A DNA stretch of 64,000 bases from Stenotrophomonas sp. NA06056 (GTDB taxonomy: Bacteria; Pseudomonadota; Gammaproteobacteria; Xanthomonadales; Xanthomonadaceae): the NCBI RefSeq assembly GCF_013364355.1, contig NZ_CP054931.1, positions 1,984,001 to 2,048,000 of the forward strand, given 5' to 3'. Under the pieces are notes generated by a model that was given only the letters and a program-made list of their open reading frames with translations, was not told where the DNA came from and searched no databases. Below are positions 25,200-33,608 of the stretch, piece after piece. Numbering within the stretch: the first letter of the stretch is position 1; each line of letters begins with the position of its first letter. The translations under genes and the position numbers were made by a program.

Positions 25200-26417
25200 C
25201 TAGGGAAAGTCAGGCCACGCGGCATCTCGATATGCCTCCCAGTGCCACCAGGGAGCCCCGGATTGGCAATAGAACAGAACCTTCTGATTCATCCGCTCCT
25301 GATAGCCCAGGTCGGTTCTTCCGAAAACTTCCATTGGCATCGGGCCGCTGGGCAGGTCGAGGAGCCGGAAATCGGGCAATGTCTGTTCATCCGGTGCAAA
25401 TCGCATCGGCTTGTCGAAATGCCGTCTCTCATCCACCAATGCCTGCTCGATCATCGCCTCGTAGCCGGAATCGAGGGGGATGGCGCGCTCGCTGACACGC
25501 ATCAGTGCGATCTGCACGAGCCTGAAGTTGGTACCGGTGGTCTTCGGCTCGACAATCAGCAGAGCATAGGTGGCGGCCAGCTCTGTGCGCCATGCATTGA
25601 GTTCGCGCTCGAATGACCGTTCCAGGCCCTTCAGTTGCGATGAGCTGAGGAATATGGACGTACAGCCCCAGCCGGCCAGCGGAATTCTGCCGTCCGCCTT
25701 TAGTTCGTGCCTGCCCGGCTCGTTGGCGCGCAGTCGTGCAACGATGACCATGCGTGATGTGTTTTCTCGAGCCCGTGCCGCAACGGCTTCATTGAGTTTC
25801 TTTAAGTTGCCATCGGAAGGGGCAGAGCCCACCTGCAGGTAGTCGCTTAAGGGGGCGCCTCCCCAGCGGATCTCGGCGGCTGCGTTCAACAGCACCCCGG
25901 ACACTGACGCAGGGGCGGTGCGGCGTCGTACCCAGTCCGGATGCAACTCATGCAGGCCTGCGATCTCCCAGAGCAGCTTCAGCAGCCCCAGTGCGGTGAC
26001 CTTGCCTTGTCTCTGTGCACCGTTGGCCTGGGTGGGGGGCGCTTCCACATCGGTTACACCCGCAGACGATTCCGTGGTCTTCCTGCCCACGCAGAGAGAT
26101 ACTTTGTAGCAGCCATTGTCCTCGATGACCCCGGGTACATAGGTGCCGCTGATCCAGCCGCGGGTTACTGCCGGTCCATAGTAAAAACACGTGGTTTGGT
26201 GGTCGGGGCCGGTTCCAGGATGGCGTGCCAACCCATAATGGGTCCCGTAGTTGCGGATCACCAGAAGCACTGGTGACGCTGGCCTGCACAGGCAGCTGAG
26301 TCGTTCCAGCGAGTGCAAGCACTTCAGCTTCCCTCCCCAGCCGACAGAGGACTGGTACTGTACTGAATAGGTGGAGCCATCGCTGCAGCTCAATTCATAC
26401 CGACGCTTTTCCGCCAC
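25200..26417 (-). CDS. DUF1173-like protein of a transferred region
   Basis: The 405-residue protein starts at a GTG five bases after GAGG. Its composition is more A/T-rich than the genes around it. Three Cys-rich spots in the N-terminal third (CLHSLERLSCLC, TTCFYYG, NGCYKVSLCVG) look like a metal-binding or disulphide-rich region; the middle (TALGLLKLLWEIAGLHELHPDW, APASVSGVLLNAAAEIRWGG) resembles the DUF1173 family that I associate with integrative elements and plasmids. No signal peptide is visible. The gene follows a second, unrelated A/T-rich gene on the same strand, and both interrupt an otherwise core-like region. The role is unknown. Confidence 0.7.
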   Translation of the reverse strand: MAEKRRYELSCSDGSTYSVQYQSSVGWGGKLKCLHSLERLSCLCRPASPVLLVIRNYGTHYGLARHPGTGPDHQTTCFYYGPAVTRGWISGTYVPGVIEDNGCYKVSLCVGRKTTESSAGVTDVEAPPTQANGAQRQGKVTALGLLKLLWEIAGLHELHPDWVRRRTAPASVSGVLLNAAAEIRWGGAPLSDYLQVGSAPSDGNLKKLNEAVAARARENTSRMVIVARLRANEPGRHELKADGRIPLAGWGCTSIFLSSSQLKGLERSFERELNAWRTELAATYALLIVEPKTTGTNFRLVQIALMRVSERAIPLDSGYEAMIEQALVDERRHFDKPMRFAPDEQTLPDFRLLDLPSGPMPMEVFGRTDLGYQERMNQKVLFYCQSGAPWWHWEAYRDAAWPDFP

Positions 26418-26702
26418 GAATGCCTCTACGGGAAGACCTTTTCAGCATATCCTGCCGCAACGGCTCAGTTTCGGCCATCCTGGCGAACGGCATCGGTCGG
26501 CACCGGGGCGCCATAGCCCCCGTTATACGCTGTCCTTCAGTTTGATGGTTCAACTGAAACTACTCTCGTATTCCAGTGTGCAGCTGTGTCGTTGAGATAT
26601 TGGGGATGAGGTTTCGAGCTGTCTGGAGAATGGATGGCCCCTCGAATCCGCAGTGGCTGGTGAAGCTTCGCGATGCTACAGAGCTAAAGCTCCCGTGGCT
26701 GT

Positions 26703-27671
26703 TTATCGAGCGGATGAAAGCCTCAACTGAGCTATTTTCTCCTCAAGGACGAGGCGAAGCTGGCCCGAGTCCCATTCGATGTCTCCAGCCATTAGATCCT
26801 CAACGAGAGAACGAAGGCCGTTTGCTCTCGTGAGTAGATCGCAAACTCGCTTCGCCATTTCGAGTCGTCCGTCCCAAGGTCGTTCAAAGGGTAGTCGCAA
26901 GTAGTGCCCTTGATCGTCACGATTCAATTGATGATGCCGATTTAGGAGGTCAATCCTCACATCCTCGTGGATATTCACTCCATTTGCTCTTGCCGCCGAT
27001 GCCAGGTTCTCCAAAATCGTGATTTTATGAGAATCTGGATCTTGAAGTGCCAGGAAGTAGATCAACGAGTCCCACTGAAGCCAGCCCCGCTCCCCTGCAA
27101 TCAGAATTCTGAGCGCCTCTGCCAGCCTCTGTTCGATAAAGAGGCATTTGTTCAGGATGGAGCTGTCACGCATGTAGGACTTGATCTCCGCGCACGCCTT
27201 GGCGTGAATCCGGCACATGAGCGTTGCCAGAAATCGTTCCGCGACACCGAGCCACCGCAGTTGCGCTCTGGATAAGTAGGGAGTCGTGATCCTTCGCGCC
27301 ACCAGGCCGGGAAGGTCAAGCGCCTCCTCAAGCTCAATCAGCAGGTGCGCGCTCTCAGTGGAGAGCGTCTCGGCTCGAAACGCTTTCGGGATTCCGCCAG
27401 TCTCCAGGCTCTCAAACTCAAGCCAAAGATCGAACATCGTATTGAATCTCGTCGATATATTTTGCTCGACGGATGCGACATGGAGTCGCTCAAACTCCTT
27501 GATGGCGGGGGCGAAATCGACAAGGGTCAAGTTGCTGTTCTCGCGCTCCGCAGCAACAATCAGCCTAATCAATTGGCAGCTTGAGATCTCCTCCCCGATA
27601 CGGGCGTGAAAGCGTCCATCCCTTCCTCGCTCCATCAGTGCGAAAGTAGAGCGGTCATCGTGAACTGCCAT
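26703..27671 (-). CDS. Hypothetical protein, A/T-rich
   Basis: This 322-residue protein starts at ATG 27671 (a GTG one codon upstream is also possible). It is strongly A/T-biased relative to neighbours and uses rarer codons, a sign of recent transfer. Sequence shows helical, charged regions (FLATLMCRIHAKACAEIKS, EEALDLPGLVARRI) and no membrane span, signal peptide or catalytic motif I can recognise. It sits 25 nt after the 90-residue gene of the zinc-ribbon/SPFH operon on the same strand, so it may ride on that transcript. The 285 bases after its stop, up to the DUF1173-like gene, contain only a weak 7-bp inverted repeat (26536-26558) and no gene. Confidence 0.7.
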   Translation of the reverse strand: MAVHDDRSTFALMERGRDGRFHARIGEEISSCQLIRLIVAAERENSNLTLVDFAPAIKEFERLHVASVEQNISTRFNTMFDLWLEFESLETGGIPKAFRAETLSTESAHLLIELEEALDLPGLVARRITTPYLSRAQLRWLGVAERFLATLMCRIHAKACAEIKSYMRDSSILNKCLFIEQRLAEALRILIAGERGWLQWDSLIYFLALQDPDSHKITILENLASAARANGVNIHEDVRIDLLNRHHQLNRDDQGHYLRLPFERPWDGRLEMAKRVCDLLTRANGLRSLVEDLMAGDIEWDSGQLRLVLEEKIAQLRLSSAR

Positions 27672-27696
27672 CACTCGTTCCGTGACTTTGGAAGGG

Positions 27697-27969
27697 TCAT
27701 GGCACGCCCTCGCTCTGATCAGTCTTCACCCGCGCAACACGCTTTCGGTACTCGTACACGTTGTCACCGCGGATGCGCTTTTCCTGCGTCCCGCTGATGC
27801 TGTCCACGCGACGATCCGAGCCGGTCACCGGCTGCGCTTCGATAGCGGTTTCGTGTTCGAACGAATGCGATTTGTCGGTGTTCCGGTAAAACCGGTACAG
27901 CGCCCAGTACAGCGCGGTCGCGCCAGCCGGGCCTGCAGCCAACAACCAAAGACCACTGTCATCACTCAT
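27697..27969 (-). CDS. Small membrane protein of the SPFH/zinc-ribbon operon
   Basis: This 90-residue protein has one likely membrane helix at residues 6-25 (LWLLAAGPAGATALYWALYRFY) and a charged, soluble tail ending in VYEYRKRVARVKTDQSEGVP. Its ATG overlaps the stop of the zinc-ribbon gene by four bases (ATGA), so it is part of that operon. It could fill the role of a small membrane subunit, like the membrane partners of Bacillus YdjI, but the homology is not visible in the sequence. Confidence 0.75.
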   Translation of the reverse strand: MSDDSGLWLLAAGPAGATALYWALYRFYRNTDKSHSFEHETAIEAQPVTGSDRRVDSISGTQEKRIRGDNVYEYRKRVARVKTDQSEGVP

Positions 27970-29315
27970 GTGCTGGCCACCAGGAAGGCAATTGCGAGGG
28001 CTTCGATGATCGTGCCGGCGGTCAGCGCCGCCAGCAGCATCTTCCACTGCTGCACCGGCACGCTGCCCATGGTTTCACCGGTCCGGCCGTTCACCGCGAT
28101 GTAGTGCAGCATGCCGCCGTTCTTTCCGGGCTGGTGGTACGAGTACAGCCACACCGGCAGGTACATGGCCACCCAGCGGGTACCGTGCACCTCAAGCTGC
28201 TCCTGTTCCCAGCGTACGCCACGGTCATAACGGCGCACCGTGCCTTCCACCTGCGATCGGGCGATCGACAGCAGCTGGTCTTCCAGGCGCGGCCGCAGCT
28301 TTTCGACGTCCAAGTTGCGCTTTTCCGAGGTGAATCCCGCCAGATAGGAGGCGTTCCACTTCACCGCGTTCTTGGTATCGAACGGCAGGATGGTGTTGAT
28401 GATGTTGTTGGTGTTGGCGCGCGTGTCCAGGTTTCCGCGCTCGGCCGACGATTCCAAAGGCAGGTCGTCCACGGTGAAATCGACCTGGCGTTCCACCTGG
28501 TAGACATCCGCGTCGTAGTAGGTCTGCTTGTTCTTCTCGCTGCCACGGGTGTATTCGCGCGTCTTGATCTCACCCTTGCCGGCCACGGCCGCGCTGACAT
28601 TGCTGTCGACGATCATGTAGGGCAGGTACACGCCCACCACGTTTTCCGGGGTGAACTGATCCTTGAATGCCTTGAGCGCGAACATCCGGCGCTTGTCCAC
28701 GAACTGCCGGATACGCGCGACCGCATCCGCCTTCTTGATGTGGAACGGCAGCACTGCGTCAGGAACCGCGCCGTTGGCGATCTGTTCGTTGACGCCGAAT
28801 ACGTGACGGCACCAGTGGCACCGCGCCGTCATCGTGCTTTCGGTATTGACCGTGACTTCGGCGCCGCAACCGGTGCACTTGAAGGTCATCAGTGCCGAGG
28901 TGTCGGCATCGATATCGCGCGCGCCCGATGCGATGACGGTGCCGCGCAACTGGTCGATGGCTTCGCCCAGCCCGAATTCCTCCTCCACCCGTGCGCCATG
29001 CCATTCGTGACGGCAATACAGGCAGACCAGGATGTCGGTGCCCAGCTTGGGCCGGATATCGGTGGCGCCGCACTTTGGGCAACGGTTGAGGCCGTCTTTC
29101 AGCTCGGCTGCGGACGTGTCGATGGCGACCGGGTCAGGCGCCTCGACCTCGTTGCGGATGGCCTCAGGCAGCGTCGAGGTATCGAGCGGGAAGCTGCCGG
29201 GCAGGGGAGGGACGTCCTGCGGCGATCCCGGCCCATCCAGCACCGCCGCCGGCAGGGGCGGCGGTGCTGAAGCGGATCGGGGCAGCGGCGGAGGCGTGTT
29301 TCTGGGATCGGACAT
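27966..29315 (-). CDS. Membrane protein with N-terminal zinc ribbons (YdjG-like)
   Basis: The protein has 449 residues. After a Pro-rich N-terminus (residues 1-50) come two zinc-ribbon units: CPKC-x14-CLYC near residues 79-100 and CTGC-x15-CHWC near 151-175, the TFIIB/primase-like type. A long alpha/beta region (VVGVYLPYMIVDSNVSAAV) follows, and the protein ends with a single membrane helix (WKMLLAALTAGTIIEALAIAFL). Bacillus subtilis YdjG, which works beside PspA and the SPFH protein YdjI at the membrane, has this layout. The SPFH gene lies directly upstream. It is likely a membrane-stress factor. The exact role is unproven. Confidence 0.8.
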   Translation of the reverse strand: MSDPRNTPPPLPRSASAPPPLPAAVLDGPGSPQDVPPLPGSFPLDTSTLPEAIRNEVEAPDPVAIDTSAAELKDGLNRCPKCGATDIRPKLGTDILVCLYCRHEWHGARVEEEFGLGEAIDQLRGTVIASGARDIDADTSALMTFKCTGCGAEVTVNTESTMTARCHWCRHVFGVNEQIANGAVPDAVLPFHIKKADAVARIRQFVDKRRMFALKAFKDQFTPENVVGVYLPYMIVDSNVSAAVAGKGEIKTREYTRGSEKNKQTYYDADVYQVERQVDFTVDDLPLESSAERGNLDTRANTNNIINTILPFDTKNAVKWNASYLAGFTSEKRNLDVEKLRPRLEDQLLSIARSQVEGTVRRYDRGVRWEQEQLEVHGTRWVAMYLPVWLYSYHQPGKNGGMLHYIAVNGRTGETMGSVPVQQWKMLLAALTAGTIIEALAIAFLVAST

Positions 29316-29339
29316 GGTGGTTGCGCGTCCTGCGTCTGC

Positions 29340-30488
29340 TTACAGTCCCAGCGCCTTGGCTTTCAGCGCGTCATAGTCGGTCTGGGTGATCAGGCCCAGA
29401 TCCAGCATTTCCTTGGCTTTCTTCAGTTTCGCGACCGGGTCGTCGGCAGCCGGCGCGGCCGGGGTTGCCGGCTGCTGCAGATTGCCCGCGCCGAACATGC
29501 CCGATGCCATACCCACGCCGACAAGGCCGGCGGCACCGCCGTTCTCGCCTGCGGACTGGATGCCCTGGGCAACGCTGGCCTGCAGGTTGGAATTGCCGCG
29601 CGAGCCGGACAGGGCATCGGCGCGCTGCACGGTCTTCAGCAGTTCACGGGTGTTGGCGTCGTACTCGATCGAGACGATGGCGGTCTTGACGATGGCCAGG
29701 CCGCGGTCGGACTTCCACTGATAGCCCTGCTCGACGGCGGCCGACAGGCTCTGCGCAAAGCCCAGCGAATCCTGCTGCAGCTTGGTGATGCGGTTGCCCT
29801 TGCTTGGATCGTTGGTGTACAGGCTGAACGCCGGCGCCAGCGAACCCACCACTTCATTGAACAGCTGGCTTGCAGCGGCGTTGTCCAGGTCGGTGAAGTC
29901 GAACACCTGGCCCGGCTGCAGGTAGCTGGCCGGGACGAAGTTCTTCACGAACAGAATCGGGTCGACGATCTTCAGCGTGTACGAACCACGAGTGACCGCG
30001 CCGACCTGGGTGTTGAGGAAGCCGTCGTCCCAGTAGATTTCCGACTGGGTGCCGAAACGGTTGTCCGGCAGTTCCTTCAGCGAAACGAAGAAGGCGGCCT
30101 GCTGCGAGCCCGGCTGGCCGCCGAACTTGAAGCGCTCCCAGCTCTGCTTGATGAAGGTGCTGACCAGACCATCGCCGGCAAAAATCGACTGCGAGTTCAG
30201 ATCATCCGAGCGCCACTCGTAGCCACCCGGCTCGGCGACGAAGGCCGTGATCGCGCCGTCCTGGAACAGCAACAGGCCGTAGCCTTCCGGCACGACGATC
30301 TTCGAGCCGTTGCTGATGATGTTGGAGGAGCCGCTGGTGTTCGAGCCGCGCCCGGCATTGGTGCCTTGGGGCACCGCCGCAAACAGGGCTGCCGTGGACG
30401 GCAGGCCGGTCGGCACGGTGTAGAAGTCTTTCCATTGGTCAGCCAGCACGCCGCCGACTGCACCCTTCACCGCTTGTACCAGACCCAT
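29340..30488 (-). CDS. SPFH domain protein, YdjI/virion-core-like, with SHOCT tail
   Basis: This 382-residue protein, with GGGAG 8 nt before ATG, has no signal peptide. The N-terminal 60 residues bear a glycine/alanine-rich start; an SPFH-like fold spans about 60-300 (IVVPEGYGLLLFQDGAITAFV, SYTLKIVDPILFVKNFVPASY), as in YdjI and the viral 'virion core' relatives. A low-complexity segment precedes a C-terminal SHOCT-like helix pair (KLKKAKEMLDLGLITQTDYD). SPFH proteins form membrane-associated rings or scaffolds. It is the first gene of a three-gene operon with the zinc-ribbon protein and a small membrane protein, the same set of roles as Bacillus YdjG/H/I. Confidence 0.85.
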   Translation of the reverse strand: MGLVQAVKGAVGGVLADQWKDFYTVPTGLPSTAALFAAVPQGTNAGRGSNTSGSSNIISNGSKIVVPEGYGLLLFQDGAITAFVAEPGGYEWRSDDLNSQSIFAGDGLVSTFIKQSWERFKFGGQPGSQQAAFFVSLKELPDNRFGTQSEIYWDDGFLNTQVGAVTRGSYTLKIVDPILFVKNFVPASYLQPGQVFDFTDLDNAAASQLFNEVVGSLAPAFSLYTNDPSKGNRITKLQQDSLGFAQSLSAAVEQGYQWKSDRGLAIVKTAIVSIEYDANTRELLKTVQRADALSGSRGNSNLQASVAQGIQSAGENGGAAGLVGVGMASGMFGAGNLQQPATPAAPAADDPVAKLKKAKEMLDLGLITQTDYDALKAKALGL

Positions 30489-30658
30489 GACCCACTCCCT
30501 GTAGTTGCCGGACAGGCACCACGCCTGTCGTGCTCGGCTGACTATAGAGGAGGCAGGCTACACCCGGCTAGCGCCCGGGCGAGCCCCCATTCATCTCGTC
30601 GCTGGAGCGGGGTTGCGCCTGACCACCCGGCAGTGGCCCTGCGCAGCTCAGGCGCGTC

Positions 30659-31192
30659 TCAGCGCACCGATTGCGGCACCCTGCGCAGCTTGCCGATGTC
30701 ATAGCCCATGGCCTTGATGCGGGCGACTGCCTGTTGGTATTCCGCCTCGCTCACCTGCGGCGTGCGCGCCATGTACCACACGTAGTCGCGCTTGCTGCGG
30801 GCCACGATGGTCTGGGTGTAGCCCTCATCCAGCCAGGCAATGAGGTATTCGGCCTGGATGGGCCAGATGAACTGCATGCCCCACACCGCGCCATTGCCAT
30901 GCTTTTCCACGCGGCCTATCGGGTGCATCGACTTCTGTGGTGACTGGAAGCTGCCCTTGCGGTAGGTAAAGGTGGTCTGGATGCGGCCATCGGCCTGCAG
31001 CGCGTAGCTTTCCACGGCATCGAAGGCCTCGCGCTCCGGCCGCGACGGAATATGGGCGATGACATACCAGTCGCCCATGAAACGGGGCACGTCGACCTTC
31101 GGCGCCAGTGGGATAGGGCGGGTGTCGTGGCTGCTGCAGCCTGCGCCGAACAGGGCCACGGCCAGCAGCGGGAACAGTTGGGTGATGCGCAT
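30659..31192 (-). CDS. Outer membrane lipocalin (Blc-like lipoprotein)
   Basis: The 177-residue precursor has a lipoprotein signal (LLAVALFGAGC, Cys19 as lipid site). The mature part shows the lipocalin start FMGDWYVIAHIPSRPE, ESYALQADGRIQTTFTYR, and the C-terminal SKRDYVWYMARTPQVSE pattern of bacterial Blc, which binds fatty acids and lysophospholipids at the outer membrane. It is the last gene of the eight-gene lipid operon, 14 nt after the CFA-like methyltransferase, and so probably handles modified or oxidised lipids made by it. The start is the only one that gives a proper signal peptide. Confidence 0.92.
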   Translation of the reverse strand: MRITQLFPLLAVALFGAGCSSHDTRPIPLAPKVDVPRFMGDWYVIAHIPSRPEREAFDAVESYALQADGRIQTTFTYRKGSFQSPQKSMHPIGRVEKHGNGAVWGMQFIWPIQAEYLIAWLDEGYTQTIVARSKRDYVWYMARTPQVSEAEYQQAVARIKAMGYDIGKLRRVPQSVR

Positions 31193-31206
31193 GGCGGCGG
31201 TCTCCT

Positions 31207-32283
31207 TCAGCGCGGACGGAACAGGTAATGGGCCACCAGCCATTGCTGGCCATCGTCGTAGCCGAACAGCTCGGCGCAGGCCATCCAGAACATGCGCCAG
31301 CGCTGCCACCAGATGCGTGCGGTGGCCTCGTCGCCATAGGTCTGCACAAGGACGGGCAGCAGTTGCTCGCGGGCGGCATCCTGATTGGCCAGCCAATGGT
31401 TGGCGGTGCGCTGGTAGTGAGTGCCATCCAGCAGCCAGCGCTGATCCAGCACCAGTTCGCGCTGGAAGTGCAGCAGCGTGTCCGCGGCCGGCATCAAACC
31501 ACCGGTGAAGAAGTGCCGGCCCATCCAGTTGTCGTCGCCCTCGGTCTCGAACGGATACATCAACGTGCGATGGGCGAAGATGTGCACGAACAGCGCGCCG
31601 TCCGGCTTCAACCAGCGAGCGATGCGGCCCAGCAGGCGGTCGTAGTTGCGCACATGTTCGAACATCTCCACCGACACGCAGCGGTCGAATGCCGCTGCAG
31701 GCAGCTCCAGCCGGTTGACGTCGCGGGTCAGCACTTCGACGTTGCCGAACCCGCGCGCCTCGCATTGCGCGAGGATATGGCTGCGCTGGCTGTGCGAGTT
31801 GGAAACGGCGGTGATGCGCGCGTTCGGGTAGCGCTCGGCCATCCACAGCGTCAGCGAGCCCCAGCCGCAGCCCAGTTCCAGAATGTGCTGGCCATCGGCC
31901 AGGCCGGCGCGCTGCCCGTACAGCTCCAGCATCGCGTCCTCGGCCTGGTCCAGCGTCTCGCTGCCGGTACGGTAATAGCAGCTGCTGTACTTCAGGCGAT
32001 GCCCCAGGCAGCCCTGGAAGAAGGCAGCGGGAACCTCGTAGTGCTGGCGGTTGGCGGCATCCACGTGCAGGGCCAACGGGCTGCTGGCCAGTTCGGCGAT
32101 GCGGCGGCTGAAGCGCTGCGACTGCTCCTCCATGCTGCCGGCCGACTCTTCGGCCAGGCGTTGTGCGCACAGGCGCCGGATGCCTGCGCGCAGTGCCGCA
32201 TCAGGCAGCCAGCCACGCTCGGCCCAGCCAGTGAGGCCGCCTTCTGTATCGGCAACCGAAGCAAGGGAGGGGGTGCTGTTCAT
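31207..32283 (-). CDS. CFA-like SAM methyltransferase (second one in the operon)
   Basis: This 358-residue protein has the Rossmann-type SAM site ILELGCGWGSLTLWMAE near residue 135, ITAVSNSHSQRSHI and FDRCVSVEMFEHVRN, all as in the cyclopropane fatty acid synthase/mycolic acid methyltransferase class, and an N-terminal helical part (RFSRRIAELASSPLALHVD). The ATG with AAGGAG 8 nt upstream is the start; a GTG 9 nt before overlaps the preceding stop. It differs clearly from the longer CFA synthase encoded four genes earlier. It probably methylates unsaturated acyl chains, perhaps adding methyl rather than a cyclopropane ring. Substrate and product are inferred. Confidence 0.88.
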   Translation of the reverse strand: MNSTPSLASVADTEGGLTGWAERGWLPDAALRAGIRRLCAQRLAEESAGSMEEQSQRFSRRIAELASSPLALHVDAANRQHYEVPAAFFQGCLGHRLKYSSCYYRTGSETLDQAEDAMLELYGQRAGLADGQHILELGCGWGSLTLWMAERYPNARITAVSNSHSQRSHILAQCEARGFGNVEVLTRDVNRLELPAAAFDRCVSVEMFEHVRNYDRLLGRIARWLKPDGALFVHIFAHRTLMYPFETEGDDNWMGRHFFTGGLMPAADTLLHFQRELVLDQRWLLDGTHYQRTANHWLANQDAAREQLLPVLVQTYGDEATARIWWQRWRMFWMACAELFGYDDGQQWLVAHYLFRPR

Positions 32284-32288
32284 CGGAG

Positions 32289-33065
32289 TCACTCCTTGGG
32301 GCTGCGCGGAAACCAGGGGAAGAACATCGAGGTGCTGCGCTGGTAGTCACGATAGTCATCGCCACGACTGCGCAGTGCCTGTTTCTCGGTGAAGGGAACG
32401 CCACTGAGGTAGCGCAGGAACACGTACATCAGTACCGGCCCGGACCAGGCCAGCCACCACAAGGGCGACGTTGCTGCCAGCAGCACATAGGTGAACCAGT
32501 GCAGCCATTCGAAGAAGTAGTTGGGGTGGCGCGTGTACCGCCACAGGCCCTGACGGCAGGTACGGCCCTTGTTGGCCGGATCGGCACGGAAGCGTGCCAG
32601 CTGGCGGTCAGCCAGCGCTTCGCCACCCACGCTGAGCAGCCACACCACCACCGCCGCTGCGATCCAGCCCAGCATGTCGCTGCGCGGGTTGCTGGCCACG
32701 GCCACAAACGGCAGCGCAAACAGCACCACCAATGCGGCCTGTGCCATGAAGAAGCCGAAGATCTTTCCCTGGTGGCCGTGCCAGTGCTCACGCAGATAGC
32801 GGTAGCGACCATCCTCTTCCTCGCTGCGCACGCGCCGCCACAGGTGCAGGGCAAGTCGGCTTCCCCACAGGCCACCCAGCACCGCAAGCGCGATGCGGGG
32901 TTGCAGCGCGCCATCACCCAGCCATGCGAGCAGCAGCGCACCTGCGGCCACGCCCTTTGCCCACAGCACATCGACGATGCCGATGTTGCGGTGCCTGCGC
33001 TGCCAGGCCCAGCCCCAAGCCATGATCAGCGCGGCATACAGCAGTAGCCACCACAAGGTGCTCAT
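32289..33065 (-). CDS. DUF1295 membrane protein, steroid 5-alpha-reductase fold
   Basis: The 258-residue protein contains about seven membrane helices. The C-terminal half shows the reductase-like motif RFRADPANKGRTCRQGLWRYTRHPNYFFEWLHW and later SRGDDYRDYQRSTSMFFPWFP, the DUF1295 signature. Relatives reduce double bonds or methylate membrane substrates using NADPH or SAM. Here it sits between DUF2878 and the second CFA-like gene, with ATGA overlap upstream and a 5-nt gap downstream, so a role in processing acyl chains is plausible. The precise reaction is unknown. Confidence 0.9.
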   Translation of the reverse strand: MSTLWWLLLYAALIMAWGWAWQRRHRNIGIVDVLWAKGVAAGALLLAWLGDGALQPRIALAVLGGLWGSRLALHLWRRVRSEEEDGRYRYLREHWHGHQGKIFGFFMAQAALVVLFALPFVAVASNPRSDMLGWIAAAVVVWLLSVGGEALADRQLARFRADPANKGRTCRQGLWRYTRHPNYFFEWLHWFTYVLLAATSPLWWLAWSGPVLMYVFLRYLSGVPFTEKQALRSRGDDYRDYQRSTSMFFPWFPRSPKE

Positions 33066-33607
33066 CGGGCTGCTCCGATCAATGGGGCGTCATGTTTACG
33101 GGGCGTTCCGCGACGGGCCACTGCGCACAGCAGCGACAAGGCCACGCACCAGCCCAGTGCCAGTGTTGCCACACCCTGCCAGGCCGGTGCGGTGAAATGC
33201 ACCGCCTGGAATCCGCGCGCCGCCGACAGATAGGCCAGCGGCGCCAGCAGGCCAAGGGCCACCGGCAGCAACCAGTGCCGCTGCAGGAACGCCATCGGCC
33301 CTGTCAGCGTCATCGCAAATGCGGCCCACAGGGCGAAAATCCACGGTGGTGGCACCCAGCCCAGCGGTGCAGCGGCGTACTGCACGCCACCACTGGCGGT
33401 TGCGCTGCCATCCACCAGCCAGGCGCAGGCCAGCGCCAACAGCATCAAGCGCAGATCCAAGCGCGGCTGTGACGAGGTAAGCAGCTGGCTGGCCACATAC
33501 ACGGAGGCTGACAGCACGGCCGGCCATTGCCAGCCTCGGCCGGCGCCGGCAACGGCGCACAGCCACACCATCTGGTTGCCGATCACGTTGACCCAGGTGC
33601 GGCGCAT
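33062..33607 (-). CDS. DUF2878 membrane protein
   Basis: A 181-residue protein with about five to six membrane helices and little soluble sequence. The opening (WVNVIGNQMVWLCAVAGAGRG) and the centre (RLDLRLMLLALACAWLVDG, WVPPPWIFALWAAFAMTL) fit the DUF2878 family, which often travels with ECF/ChrR-controlled lipid genes. It begins one base after the CFA synthase stop and overlaps the next gene by four. Function unknown; it may be a membrane anchor or transporter for the operon's products. Confidence 0.85.
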   Translation of the reverse strand: MRRTWVNVIGNQMVWLCAVAGAGRGWQWPAVLSASVYVASQLLTSSQPRLDLRLMLLALACAWLVDGSATASGGVQYAAAPLGWVPPPWIFALWAAFAMTLTGPMAFLQRHWLLPVALGLLAPLAYLSAARGFQAVHFTAPAWQGVATLALGWCVALSLLCAVARRGTPRKHDAPLIGAAR

Positions 33608-33608
33608 G

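Noticed and set aside
31228..32346. 372-codon plus-strand frame across the CFA-like and DUF1295 genes
   Set aside because: Antisense to two recognised proteins and without a ribosome site or domain.
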